Origin: Paraconiothyrium sp. Pb-2020
Taxonomy: Eukaryota; Ascomycota; Dothideomycetes; Pleosporales; Didymosphaeriaceae
Direction of reading: 5' to 3'
NCBI GenBank assembly: GCA_022419385.1
Contig: JAJUBI010000007.1
Coordinates: 3,133,768 to 3,197,767 of the forward strand
DNA: 64,000 nt
Shown here piece after piece: positions 34,248-44,264 of the stretch (positions are counted from its first letter, which is position 1; each line of letters opens with the position of its first letter). The notes under the pieces are model-generated. The model searched no databases. It saw only the letters and a program-made list of their open reading frames with translations, and had not been told where the DNA came from. Made by a program: the position numbers and the translations under genes.

Positions 34248-35925
34248 TTACTCGTGCGATGGGTCTCGCTTGTCCCAGCGGTTGCGTGCAGCAGAAGCAG
34301 TGTCGTCGTCAACGAGGACGTGGATGGAGGGAGCACTGTCGGAGGGAACGTCGGTGGAGAGAATGTTGGTAGAGGGAGCGTTATCGGAGGGAGTCACGGC
34401 GATGGGAACATTCTTGGGGATGGACTCGGTGCCTGTGGAGGATGTCAGATTTCCAGTCGAAGGAAAAGACAGAGGACTTGCCGATAGGAGCACCAGTGCT
34501 GGGAGTGGTGGTAGCCACAGATGTAGCGTCTTCATTCTCCTTGTCGGTATCTTTGGCGCCGCTGTCCTTCATGGCTACTTCATATGTCAGCGCTCGACGT
34601 TGACTTCCCATGGGGACAAGTCCTTACCTCCATTAGCCGCTTTCGTCTTCTGCTTTTTCTTGTCGGCCAAGGCTTTCTCTATCCTGGCCCTCGCCTTCTT
34701 CAAGGCCTCGTTCAGCTCCCTGTTGCGGGCCGCCTCGTCTGCAAAACGCACTCGCTTTTCCTCTCGAGCGGGGGAGTTGAACTCGAAGGCGCGACGCTTC
34801 AAGCGCGCTGTATTATCAGCTGCGTTTCTATCCTCCTTTTGCTCGTCGGTCATGCTTCTCTTGACGGCGACGAGCTCAAGACGCATCTTCTCGCTCGTCT
34901 CTGCATCTGTAGCAGCTCGCATACCGTCCAGGCGCCGGTGCACATCATCTTCAATCCAATGCAGCAGCGCGGACAGCGCAAGCTCGCGCGAGGTGCAGAT
35001 TTCCGACTTGTAGAGCAGCTCCCAGTCGTTGTAGATTGTGCCGCTGCGGTGTGTGACATGGGTGTACCTAGTGTACCTGTTAACATGTATGCAGAGCAGC
35101 TCATGGCGAAGTCCCCGTGCTGAGATCCACTTAGAAGGAGAAGGCTTACACGATCAGCGAAGCCCGCCACTGCTGATAAGAGAGAAAGCCGGTAGTGTGG
35201 TCACTCGAGGTGACGACGTTGAAATGGTCGAGCTCGTCCGGGTTGTAGTCTTTGCTGAAGAGGAACCAGGCATTCGCTGTGGGGTTTCAGCTTACATACA
35301 TTATGGCATCGTTAGTGGGGGCAGAACCGAAGCTTACCGAGAATGCATTCCTTCACGTTGATCGGATCGCGATCGTGCGACATTTTAGTGTGTTTGGGTT
35401 GAGAGTCGGTGGTGGCGCTCTGCGTGCTGGAAGTCTTCGGGCGAGGGTTGAGTGGGGACGGGAGAGCGTTTGAAATGTATGTGTGGGCGCCGTCCGTGCC
35501 GTACTTCATTAAGTACGGGAGTATAACAATGGCGAATTTCAACTCGTCGTTTGGGCTCGAGCTGTGAGGGGCCGAGCGGGGCGTAGGGGTGTCCGAGCGA
35601 GAGCTAGGTGTCTTAGTCGACGTGCTCGCGATGCCCAGGTACTTAGGAGTTGTGCCATGCTTCTTGAAGTACGCGTGAGTCAAATCTGGCTAGTCAGAGA
35701 CGTATTAAGCTGGAGGTAGCTATGAAAACAGGAATAGTCCATCGCGGAGTAACTGTCTGAACACGTACTTGTACGTGCCTTCCCTAGCGGTGTGCACGCC
35801 TTTTGAGAGCGTGTCTCAGGGGCCATGTTTTTCGCGTTGATGTCCGCCAGTGTGGGATTAGAGAGTTGCGGTACGGTCCAGGGATTCTTCAGAGGCACCG
35901 GGGGGTTGGGAGGTAGAGGATACAT
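34248..35925 (-). CDS. Unnamed conserved fungal protein with coiled-coil region
   Basis: Exons are 35925-35769, 35685-35338, 35276-35150, 35076-34628, 34574-34494 and 34432-34248 (448 aa). The five introns (83, 61, 73, 53 and 61 bases) all join in phase. The N-terminal third is Pro/Ser/Thr-rich. A conserved-looking globular middle (about 150-260) contains HDRDPINVKECILANAWFLF, FSKDYNPDELDHFNVVTSSD and TIYNDWELLYKSEICTSREL. A charged Lys/Glu/Arg coiled coil (about 265-345, with EEKRVRFADEAARNRELNEA) and an acidic Ser/Thr tail follow. I cannot name the family. In this layout the middle domain probably binds a partner. An in-frame ATG within exon 2 (MSHDRDPINV) could give a shorter form beginning at the conserved domain. 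Confidence 0.72.
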
Positions 35926-36061
35926 CGAGACTTGATCTTCGAGGTAGATGAGGCGCTCTGTACAATGAGCAGTGTATCAACCCTCAGACTTTGAAATCCG
36001 CGATTATCACAGCGAAAACTTCGAGAGATAACTTCAACCTTCAAGCTTGTCATCCTCCACG

Positions 36062-37040
36062 CTACAGCTTCGCCTGGCCATGGCCCGTAAGCACAAAATA
36101 CCACTTTATCCCGCACATGTTGATCCATCCGTCACCACACAGACCGGCCTTGCTCGCCCTATCCAAAATGCCTCGAAACTGTTCCGTCCCATTCACACCC
36201 ACCGTTACCGAAACCAAACCCTCCCGCTCTCCCTCTTTCCCCCGTATGAACCCCAACCTCGCATTTGTGAAAGCCAACAAGTCCCTACTCCTCCCCACGC
36301 CAAACACCTCTTCCCACTGCCTAGCCGCAACCTCATGTCCCATGTCCCCGGGCGCGAGCCTCAACACGCAGCCTTCCAGCGTCAGGTGCGACGTGCGCTT
36401 CATGCCCTGAGAGTACCTTTCATAATCTGGGCCACAAGCATGCCATGGCGAGAAGCGGTCCTTTAGCGGCGTAGGGTTTTCCTTAGTCGGGGCATGCGAA
36501 TCCAGCTCAGCCATCATACCACCTTTTAGTCCTTTGGGATGGTATTGCGCGCATACAACGTCGCCATGATCGTAGCCCCAGATCACCTTGGAGAGATTGT
36601 TTGATTCAATGAATTCCCGCCTCTTTCTTGCGTCTTCGGTCTGCATTATGATCATGTAGCCGCCATCGTCGCGTTTGTCGAGTAGACGGCCGGCTGTTGT
36701 GTTGGGCTGCGACGGGGATACCACTTCTATGATGTCGCCGCCGAGAGGAACTGTAGGATGTCAGGTGATGAAGATGGAGTATTGGTATAGGCGTACCGAG
36801 GAAGTTCTTCAGCCCGAATTGTGCTACAGCTGGGTCTTCGAAGACGACCTCCGTGCCTATTACATGAGTCTAGTATGTGGTTAGCTGTAGACTCATGTCC
36901 GACAACTTGCATACGCGTACGAGCTGATGTCGCGCCTGGTCTAGGTCTTTCACTACCAGCGCAATTTGTCGCAGTCGTGTCGGAGCCGGCCGGAGCTTTG
37001 TGGGCATCTGAATTTTTGATATTCCCTCTGGCGCCGACAT
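36062..37040 (-). CDS. VOC-superfamily glyoxalase-like protein
   Basis: Exons are 37040-36921, 36869-36797 and 36750-36062 (293 aa). Introns are 51 and 46 bases. The N-terminus holds a VOC beta-alpha-beta-beta-beta module: LRQIALVVKDLDQARHQLTH, TEVVFEDPAVAQFGLKNFLV, PLGGDIIEVVSPSQ and GGYMIIMQT. This matches glyoxalase-like proteins of fungi and bacteria. Such proteins bind a divalent metal and act on small metabolites as lyases, dioxygenases or isomerases. Metal ligands are less obvious than in glyoxalase I, and the second half (about 160-293) is a divergent VOC-like repeat. No pathway partner is adjacent. The start MSAPEGISKIQMPTK is chosen because it is the first ATG of the open frame with a normal VOC start behind it. 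Confidence 0.82.
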
Positions 37041-38267
37041 GGTAAGCTCACTATATATGTTCGTGATTGGGCAAAGGAAGATACTACATGACAATTGAGG
37101 CTCTCTGTGCTGCTTACTCGTAGATGCGCTGTACGCCTGCCTCGGTCTAGCTTTCCCCGCATTGCTGCCCCAGCAGAATCGCCATTGGTCTTAGACGATG
37201 ATTGCTTCCCTGCTTGGGAGCCTTTTAGTGAAACACCAAAGAGCCGGAAACGAGACCTGCATTGCAGATGGCCCCGTTCGATAATGCAGGAGTGTGGAGC
37301 TGCAGTTGTGCGGGACATTTGCTGCTCCATGAGAACACAGGCTATCGTCCTAATTAGGTATAGTGGGGAGCGGCTCGAGTACCTACACCACACTGCACCA
37401 CGCACTTGCCCAGGTGCACACTGGTGCATGTGCTCGCGCTGGTGCCTTACCACATCCCTCTTTCCTTAATTTTAATCACTTTGTAGCTTTTTCCTCTGCC
37501 GTTGCTTTGTCACGCTTCCATATACAAACTGCTTCTACGACATGTCACCTGTCCACGCAATCGAAGTGCTAAACTTCGTGGTGCAATTACCTTTATTGAC
37601 AAATGTCTAGTCAACAAATACCGCTCAATAAACCACCCACGGTCTTGAATATATAATTCGGCGCTCGCTGCGACCTTCTCGTTGATGCACAGGGCTTTCC
37701 TTGGAAAACTATACGCTGGCTACGACCTGCCGGAGCGGTTGAACTCTTCGTCACTTCGCAGGAAACAGCTAGCCTATTCTTTACTGCGTCTCGTTCTCAC
37801 CAATATTCAGTTCTTATTCAATGAGTTCCTAGGTCACTCGGCTGGCGTTGTGTTACAACATGGGCTTTCGAAGGTCGAGTCAATGCGGTCGCCCGCCCCA
37901 CCGGATACTCTACCACACCAAAAGACAGGTTCCCCACCTCGGTACGATTTCGACTAGTTCCTGAGCAATAATAGGTGAAGTGAGAGAACTGATCCGTTGC
38001 CACGTGGTTGTGTCCGCCGACTTTACCAATGGGCACGCGCAGATCTCGAGGTGAAGGAGCTGTGCTTTCTACAGCTTCACCAAGATATAGCACAAACGCA
38101 AGCCATGGCCCCGGAACTGGGTATATATATTCGTCCCCTCTCTTTCTTCTACTATTTCCCACCGCCGCTTAAGCTGGTATACGGGTCGTTCTCTTTCCAA
38201 TTTCGCGTTCTCCTTGTCCCATTTGGACAGTCGTTTCCTTCCTCGACTTCTGTACGCACACAGCAAG
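37041..38267. other. Divergent intergenic region
   Basis: These 1227 bases separate the VOC gene (minus) and the J-domain gene (plus). I see no convincing gene. A TATATATAT run at 38122-38130 is a possible core promoter element of the J-domain gene, 138 bases before its ATG. Confidence 0.5.
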
Positions 38268-39014
38268 ATGCCTGGCTCTCGTATCGTTCCGATGTACGAC
38301 GCCGCCGCTTTGTTGTCCTTGGCTCAGGAGACGCCTTTGCCTGGCGATGGCACCGAAGCTACGGCTTCAACAGCTGAGCGTACCACTTCAGACTCTCCCA
38401 ACGTAAGTATGCAACGCGTTGGACTTCCTACACCCCCAAGCACTCTTCCTGTACCCCGAAGGCCCAAGCGTCGCGCTCCACTCGCCGACATCGAGATCTT
38501 CGCCGATCCGGATGATGGTCCCCCGTCCCCGAAGAGGTCTGCAACCGCTCGCAAAGATGGGCGCACTCCGCTTGGAGAGAGGAAGGACTTTGGAAACGCC
38601 TGCCCTCGCACTCCGACCGTCTCTTCTCCGATCACCCCCTCCATCGAGGACTGGAACAGTTTCGCCCACATGTACACGCCACCGCGGACGCCACGAACTA
38701 TCCCAGCTCTTACTGTTCCGCCTGTCCGTGTCACGCAGGAGCCCGCTTGCATGATCTTGTACAGCTTCCTGGAGATGCAGAACTGGAAGGCCACCAACGA
38801 CGAGATCAAGACTGCCTACAAGAAGGTCGCTGTTCGATACCACCCGGACAAGGTCGAGGAGCACACCAAAAAGGATGCTCACGACAACATGTTGTGCATC
38901 AACGCCGCCCGTGACGTCTTGCTCAACCGAGCCGCCCGCGCCAAATACCACAGGGACGGCAAGCTTCCGAGGGTCTTCACACATGTGTTTCCCGAGTTGT
39001 TTCCACGAGTCTAG
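38268..39014 (+). CDS. J-domain (DnaJ-like) protein
   Basis: An intronless gene of 248 aa. The first ~160 residues are disordered and rich in Pro, Ser, Thr and basic residues, with several SP/TP sites (GLPTPPSTLPVPRRPKRRAP). The C-terminal part is a J domain (about 165-235) with the HPD motif intact in AVRYHPDKVEEH. The helix II basic face is KTAYKKVAV and helix III is NMLCINAARDVLLN. J proteins stimulate Hsp70 ATPase. Here the domain sits at the C-terminus and there is no Gly/Phe or zinc-finger region, so this is a class C (type III) protein with an unknown client. A GTAAGT sequence at 38403 is read through. A GTATGT...CCAG pair just after the stop (39015-39070) looks like a 3' UTR intron. 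Confidence 0.85.
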   Translation: MPGSRIVPMYDAAALLSLAQETPLPGDGTEATASTAERTTSDSPNVSMQRVGLPTPPSTLPVPRRPKRRAPLADIEIFADPDDGPPSPKRSATARKDGRTPLGERKDFGNACPRTPTVSSPITPSIEDWNSFAHMYTPPRTPRTIPALTVPPVRVTQEPACMILYSFLEMQNWKATNDEIKTAYKKVAVRYHPDKVEEHTKKDAHDNMLCINAARDVLLNRAARAKYHRDGKLPRVFTHVFPELFPRV

Positions 39015-40069
39015 GTATGTCTTCCTGCTTGAATGTTTCTCTTTTCTTTCTTCGACAATTAACCTTCCAGGGGTCAAATTTCGACGGTTGATGTACGCAG
39101 TCGAAAAATCGACTGACAGTACGCTGTCCACAACGGCGGCGCAAATTCGGAAGAACGCATCAGACCAGTTGTTCGATACAGCAACGATAATTCTGAAGCA
39201 ACAACCTTGTGGGTGGATTCCAGAAGCCCCGGAGACGACTATACCTGTTTTTGACGCCTGCAAGTTTGACGACTGGAAGCTGCACTAGCTAGTGCGCCTT
39301 GCATCGACGACAACAATGTCGACACGTCTCTCCAAAAGGTATGAACAAAACTTTGTTCTTTCCATGGCGTTTGCTTTTTTCTTTGGGCCTTTTTTCTTTT
39401 TCTTGAGGGAGGAATGGGTGGTTGGTGGTTTAATGGGTGGTATCTGGTTTCTTTGGGCATGGGAGGTCCACATCATCATCGGCATCAAAATGGATGCATA
39501 ATCGTTTCAACCTGAACGAGGATGTCTCGTCTGCATTCATACGGATGCTCAATCATTCTCAGCCCAAACGAGAATATTTCGTTAGCATTCATACGGGTGC
39601 ATAGAAATTTTCAACATCAACGAAAAAATCTCATACCACACAAAAAGGTCTGTCCATCGGCATGTCTTGGTGATCAAGTTCCTCTTGCTAAGTTGTCTTT
39701 CCTTTTTCCTCTCGTGGGCACACTAATGCAGGTACCGATCTCTGTCTTTGCCCTAAGCAACAAGCTCGTCCTTTCGGAGGTGCCCCCGCGCGTCTGACAT
39801 AGTCTCCGTACGAATACCATGTCTACTATGATGTTGGGCTTCCAAGCCGTTGGATAGGAAGCAGAAGGAAGAGGTTTGACGTGGAAGGTGAACAGTCAAA
39901 CAACTGAGTTATAGAAGCCTAATACATTTAGGACCTTTTTGAAGATATCGAACACCCGCAGTGGGCTGGCCACCATAGTGTATACATAACCGTGCCCCAA
40001 ACGCCAGCCATGCCATTCCCAAACTCCGGTTCAGAGACATCACACGCTTTCCCGCACTTCCTATGACGC
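39015..40069. other. Convergent region with 3' UTR intron and tandem repeat
   Basis: A probable 3' UTR intron of the J-domain gene lies at 39015-39070. A 51-52 base tandem repeat lies at 39494-39634. No gene was recognised in these 1055 bases. Confidence 0.5.
39494..39634. repeat. 51-52 bp imperfect tandem repeat, about 2.7 copies
   Basis: Copies begin at 39494, 39545 and 39597. Shared features are an (A/G)TGC start, a central AACGA(G/A) core followed by (C/T)TCGT, and the end GCATTCATACGG. Copies 1 and 2 are complete and copy 3 is partial. Confidence 0.75.
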
Positions 40070-41407
40070 TTAATGCGCATGTCCACACGACTCGCCTTCG
40101 AACCTCTTGTGGCCCACTCTCTTCTTCCAGCTCCAGCTCTGCTCCGGATCCCTCGCCATCGCCAGCATGAACCTGATATCAGCATCGTTGAACCCGCGAT
40201 CCAAATGCAGCAACTCAAGTGCCAACTGGGCATGCTTGATCGCGTTGTATCTATCGCCAAAGCTGCTGTACACCTCGCTGGCATGCTTGTACGCGACGCC
40301 CATACTAGCATCCAAACGCTCCTGCTGGTACAGCGAGAGAAGCAACTCAGCCATTTCGGGTGTCGCCGTAGATGAAGGCGTCCAGTCGTTGAGCGCCTCG
40401 GAGATATCCTCGATAGCCTGGATGCGCGCATCACTCTCAGCCGCGAAGACGGGGTGCGCCGCGCAGCTCGAGCACGTGCAGTCGAAGCCCCAGTTCGTCT
40501 TCAAATGCTTCATTCGAGCATCCCTCTTCCTCTCGTTGTTGATGTACGTGATTGTGATCTCCTCGCCGGGGTAAATGGTCTGTGTCGCGTGCACGTAGTG
40601 GCTGAGTGTGTCCTCGTCCCAGAAGTAGGCGGCGTTTGGTCTGCAGTCGTGGTTCATCATGGCGATTTCGGGCATCACGGCGTACTGTTGCACGTTGTCG
40701 ACTTGGATGTCGAAGGCGTTGGTGTTGATGCGGTCGTCGACGGGGTCGCCCTTGAAATGGTCGAGCAGCTTCCAGAAAAGGTCTTTGGTGGCTGGCGGGA
40801 GAGTGTCCACACCACGGTGTCCGAGACGCAGGCGCTCAGACTCGACGAGGTTGTAAGAGGCGGGGTTGGTGATGACGAGCGGTGTCGAAGCGAAGATCTG
40901 GTCGCCGCGATGGAGGGTTTTGTTCGCAATGAGACCACGGCCTTTGCCTGGAAACTCGTGTTCTTCGAAAGGGGGGTTGGCGTGCTGGTTTATTCGAGAT
41001 AGAGCTTCCGGTCGTGAAAAAGCGGGTTTCTTTAGCATTTGGTAGGCAAGCGGTGTAGTCGTGACGAGGAATATGCCGCGGCCGCCAGCAAAATTCTGGT
41101 CGGAGAAGACGCACACAGGGTCGGATTGATTCTCGTTCGAATAGCATTCTGGTAGAAACGTCCATGGGAAATCTTCCTGTGCTTGTGCAGTCGCACGTGC
41201 TTCTTCAAGTGTGATTGTAGTGTTCTGCCGTATGTTGTCTGTGGTCGGTTGTGCCCCAAAAACTGCAGGTTGGCACTCGCCATTGTAGAGTATCGAATTT
41301 GAAGGGCATGACTCCGAGAGAAGAATAGGCTTCTGTGGTATTTGTTGGACCTTGTCTGCGAGGGCAAAGGCACTGCCTAGTAAGCCGACACCTGCTGCGG
41401 TCTTCAT
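40070..41407 (-). CDS. SET-domain protein with secretory signal
   Basis: An intronless gene of 445 aa. It starts with a signal-peptide-like segment (MKTAAGVGLLGSAFALADKV). A luminal-looking Cys-containing region (SCPSNSILYNGECQP, VCVFSDQNFAGGRG) follows. A SET domain then begins near residue 155 with GKGRGLIANKTLHRGDQIF. Its key motifs are present: NHDCRPNAAYFW (NHSCxPN-type, SAM binding) and PGEEITITYI (catalytic Tyr). A post-SET Cys cluster CTCSSC after GFDC is also present. SET proteins transfer methyl groups to lysines. A long insertion precedes the NHDC motif, as in SMYD-like enzymes. The N-terminal signal suggests the secretory pathway rather than chromatin, which is unusual. The substrate is unknown. 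Confidence 0.85.
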   Translation of the reverse strand: MKTAAGVGLLGSAFALADKVQQIPQKPILLSESCPSNSILYNGECQPAVFGAQPTTDNIRQNTTITLEEARATAQAQEDFPWTFLPECYSNENQSDPVCVFSDQNFAGGRGIFLVTTTPLAYQMLKKPAFSRPEALSRINQHANPPFEEHEFPGKGRGLIANKTLHRGDQIFASTPLVITNPASYNLVESERLRLGHRGVDTLPPATKDLFWKLLDHFKGDPVDDRINTNAFDIQVDNVQQYAVMPEIAMMNHDCRPNAAYFWDEDTLSHYVHATQTIYPGEEITITYINNERKRDARMKHLKTNWGFDCTCSSCAAHPVFAAESDARIQAIEDISEALNDWTPSSTATPEMAELLLSLYQQERLDASMGVAYKHASEVYSSFGDRYNAIKHAQLALELLHLDRGFNDADIRFMLAMARDPEQSWSWKKRVGHKRFEGESCGHAH

Positions 41408-42271
41408 GACGTATTATAGTAAGGTAGAATTATAGTTAGCGGTGAATAGACGATACGATTGTTAATAAAGCGATGACCCAAACATCTCGGCGGGCATTAT
41501 CAAGCTTAATAAACGTGTCCAAGACTCTACAGAGCTCCCATCGCGAGGGATGTCGGAATGGCGGAATGAAGTTCGTGAAACGTGAGACGACTGGGAACTG
41601 CTGCCAGGCGAGGGATGAAACGCGTCCAGAAACAGACAAGAGCCCGCCGAGGCAACCACGCGGGCGAGAGGCGGGAAGATCACTTCGACCTACGATTCTG
41701 AGGTTTCTCCGACCGCATCTAGCACGAAAGTAAGGCCGAGATGCTTGCGCCTGAACTCTGGCCGATGTGATGAAGATCCATCGCGAAACACAAGCTTGTC
41801 GCCGAGGCAATGGTCTTGATGCGGGTCAATCTATGGGTTGATCGGTAGACCCCCGAACGAGGATCCGTGCAGCTCGTTATCCGCATCGCAGGTAGTAGAT
41901 AGCGATCGTGGTGCAGATCCGGGGTTCCGGGGGATGGAGGAGAGGTTCATTAGCGCGGAGGTTGAGGAAGGTTTGCCCCCAAACGGGAAGCGCCTCGGCT
42001 GTACCTGCTACGCAGTCAAACACCAAGCCGTCAATCGCACATGTTTCAGGCGACACAATTTCTTGGGGTTTCACGTCTTGGAAGAGTACGGAGTGAGTAT
42101 CATTCTGTGACTATGTGATGGTTCGACAATTATAGATTAACCTTCCACCACCTCCACCCCAATGCGCTCCAATAACTTGTACCACATGATATGCAAAAAG
42201 AAACTGTATGCTGCGCCCTTCGCGAACATCTTGGCTCTGAACCATATCGACCCCCACTGAGCGCGAAACCG
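41408..42271. other. Intergenic region, no gene seen
   Basis: These 864 bases lie between the SET gene start and the multicopper oxidase 3' end (both minus). No convincing frame was found; the region should include the SET-gene promoter. Confidence 0.5.
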
Positions 42272-44264
42272 TCACCACGAAATCAGCGCCCCATGTTTGG
42301 CAGAGTGGGAGTTGAAGATCGTATTGCACTGTTCGTTTGACTGCTTCTCGGAGAGCTCATCAAATCTGCAGTTGCACGCTCCCACAGGGCATCGGTAACC
42401 AGTTTTACAAGTCTCGATGTTCTGGATCGGGATCTTCTGCTCGACCTGCATCACATCGGGTGCTTCCACAATGGTCGTTGCCATGCCACCGACCAGGTGA
42501 AGGTCGATATGGCAGTGGAGGAACCAAACGCCAGGATTGTCGGCTCTGAAGCGGATCAAAAACCACCCGAACGGCGGGATAACGATGTTGTTGCGTTTCG
42601 CAGGAACCTTGTAAAGCGAGTCTTGGTTGCCGTCCCAGCTGCCAGCTCCTCTGCCTGCTATCTGGAAGTAATGTCCCTGTACCAGTCAGCTCCCATTACT
42701 TGGTTTCATGGAAAATCCTACTGACATGTAAATGCATTGGGTGCGGCCATTGTTGAGGGTTCTCCATGTATATCTCGATGACTTGGTTGTGTCGCACAAC
42801 ATACGGACTTGTGCCCGCTCCAAACGTTGTCCAATTAAGCGCTAGCTCACCGGTGGTGAAAACCGAATGAAGGGAAGGAACTCTCGGTTGAGAATAGGGC
42901 TGAATCCCGATACTCGTACGCGTGCCGATACCTTCGTAGTAAGCCTGATTGGTGCGGAGCTCGATCCGACGGCTGACATTCTTGTACAATGGCTCGTTGT
43001 CGAGGGGCACCAGTGTTGCGTCATCCAGTAGTCCTTGCGCCGTCCAGTTGAAGTTTAGCAGGGTAGGGGAGTACGAGGCACCATTATTGTGGTAGGGGCG
43101 GTTCCCAGTGTGGTGCGGGCGGTTCCATGGTGCGAAAGAAGGCTTGCCTGATATATCTGCTGGTCTACCCCAAGTACCTTCCAAAGCAATGTCTCCAATC
43201 AATGCCCTTGTTTCATTGGACGGAATGACTCCTGTCAGCATATCTTTGGTTATCTTGAAAATGTAGTTGGCCGGTTGCTCATAATCGTTTCCAACAATGA
43301 TAAAATCATACGTCTGGCCTGCACAAATGGCGATTGTATCTGTGACCGCAGGGTGCACCGGTTCACCATCAATAGCCACGACAGTGAGTGTGTGATTACC
43401 GATATGAAAATGACCGCACACAAGGCCAGCGAAACTGACAATGCGCACGAGATATCGTTCGTTTCGCTATACACGGACATGCCCGATCAGAAAAAGCGCA
43501 GCTGCGGGACCTGAGAGAACACCATACCTTGAGTCGGAACCTATGTGGTACACGTCCGTCATTTAACAAGAAAGAATCGGGAGTAGGAATGGAGCCATTC
43601 TTGTTGTTGGGGCTCAGGTAATCATGAACGATGGCTGCTTGTTCTCGATGCCACCTACTGGTTTGAGCAAGGAACCTGTTATGACTATGCTGACTTACCA
43701 GTCCGATACACTCAAGTATATTTGTCTGTCGACGTTCAAGCTCGCTTCCCACACAGGATCATGGATGATCATCTTTCCTCTTAAGCCGTCCGGATACTGT
43801 CCCATTTCGTGACTATGCCACCAATGCGTACCGGCTGGATTGGCTACGAATCGGTACTGGAAGGACCCGCCTGGAGGTATACCACATTGACTGACTCCAA
43901 CGGCGCCATCCGACGCAGCTGTTCCGTTCTGGAACATGCCGTGGAAATGGAGAGAGGTGGTCTGGTTGCCCAGCTCATTAAACGTATTTACGACGATAGT
44001 ATCGCCGACAATAGCTTCAACCGTCGGGGGACTTGTTAGGAGTTAGCAACAGTTTCTGTAGATAAGAACGCACTCACGGCCATTCCCCATTAACGCTGAT
44101 GATGGGTCTGACGAAGCCGTCCGGAGCTGCCTGAATGGTGTCAGTCTACTTCAAGGTAACGCGAACGATCAACGCACCAGCCTCCATTGTATATGCCAGT
44201 CAAGCGTGACGGTCTTCGCCCAGGAGTAATCCACCAACGCAGCCAACAGTAAGAAATGCAACAT
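42272..44264 (-). CDS. Secreted multicopper oxidase (ferroxidase/ascorbate-oxidase type)
   Basis: Exons are 44264-44178, 44130-44078, 44031-43699, 43654-43528, 43466-42726 and 42676-42272 (581 aa). Introns are 44-61 bases. A signal peptide (MLHFLLLAALVDYSWA) is followed by three cupredoxin domains. All four copper-ligand motifs are present: TSLHFHGMFQ, GTHWWHSHEMGQ, HPMHLHGHYF (the fifth intron falls between MHLH and GHYF) and WFLHCHIDLHLVGGM. The residue ten after the type-1 Cys is Met, as in low-potential enzymes. N-terminal blocks (VNGEWPPPTVEAIVGD, FNELGNQTTSLHF) resemble the FET3 group. However, there is no C-terminal membrane anchor and no FTR1 permease nearby, so plasma-membrane iron uptake is unlikely. 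A pigment, phenol or ascorbate-type oxidase is more likely. An Ayg1-type gene lies 15 kb away. Confidence 0.92.
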
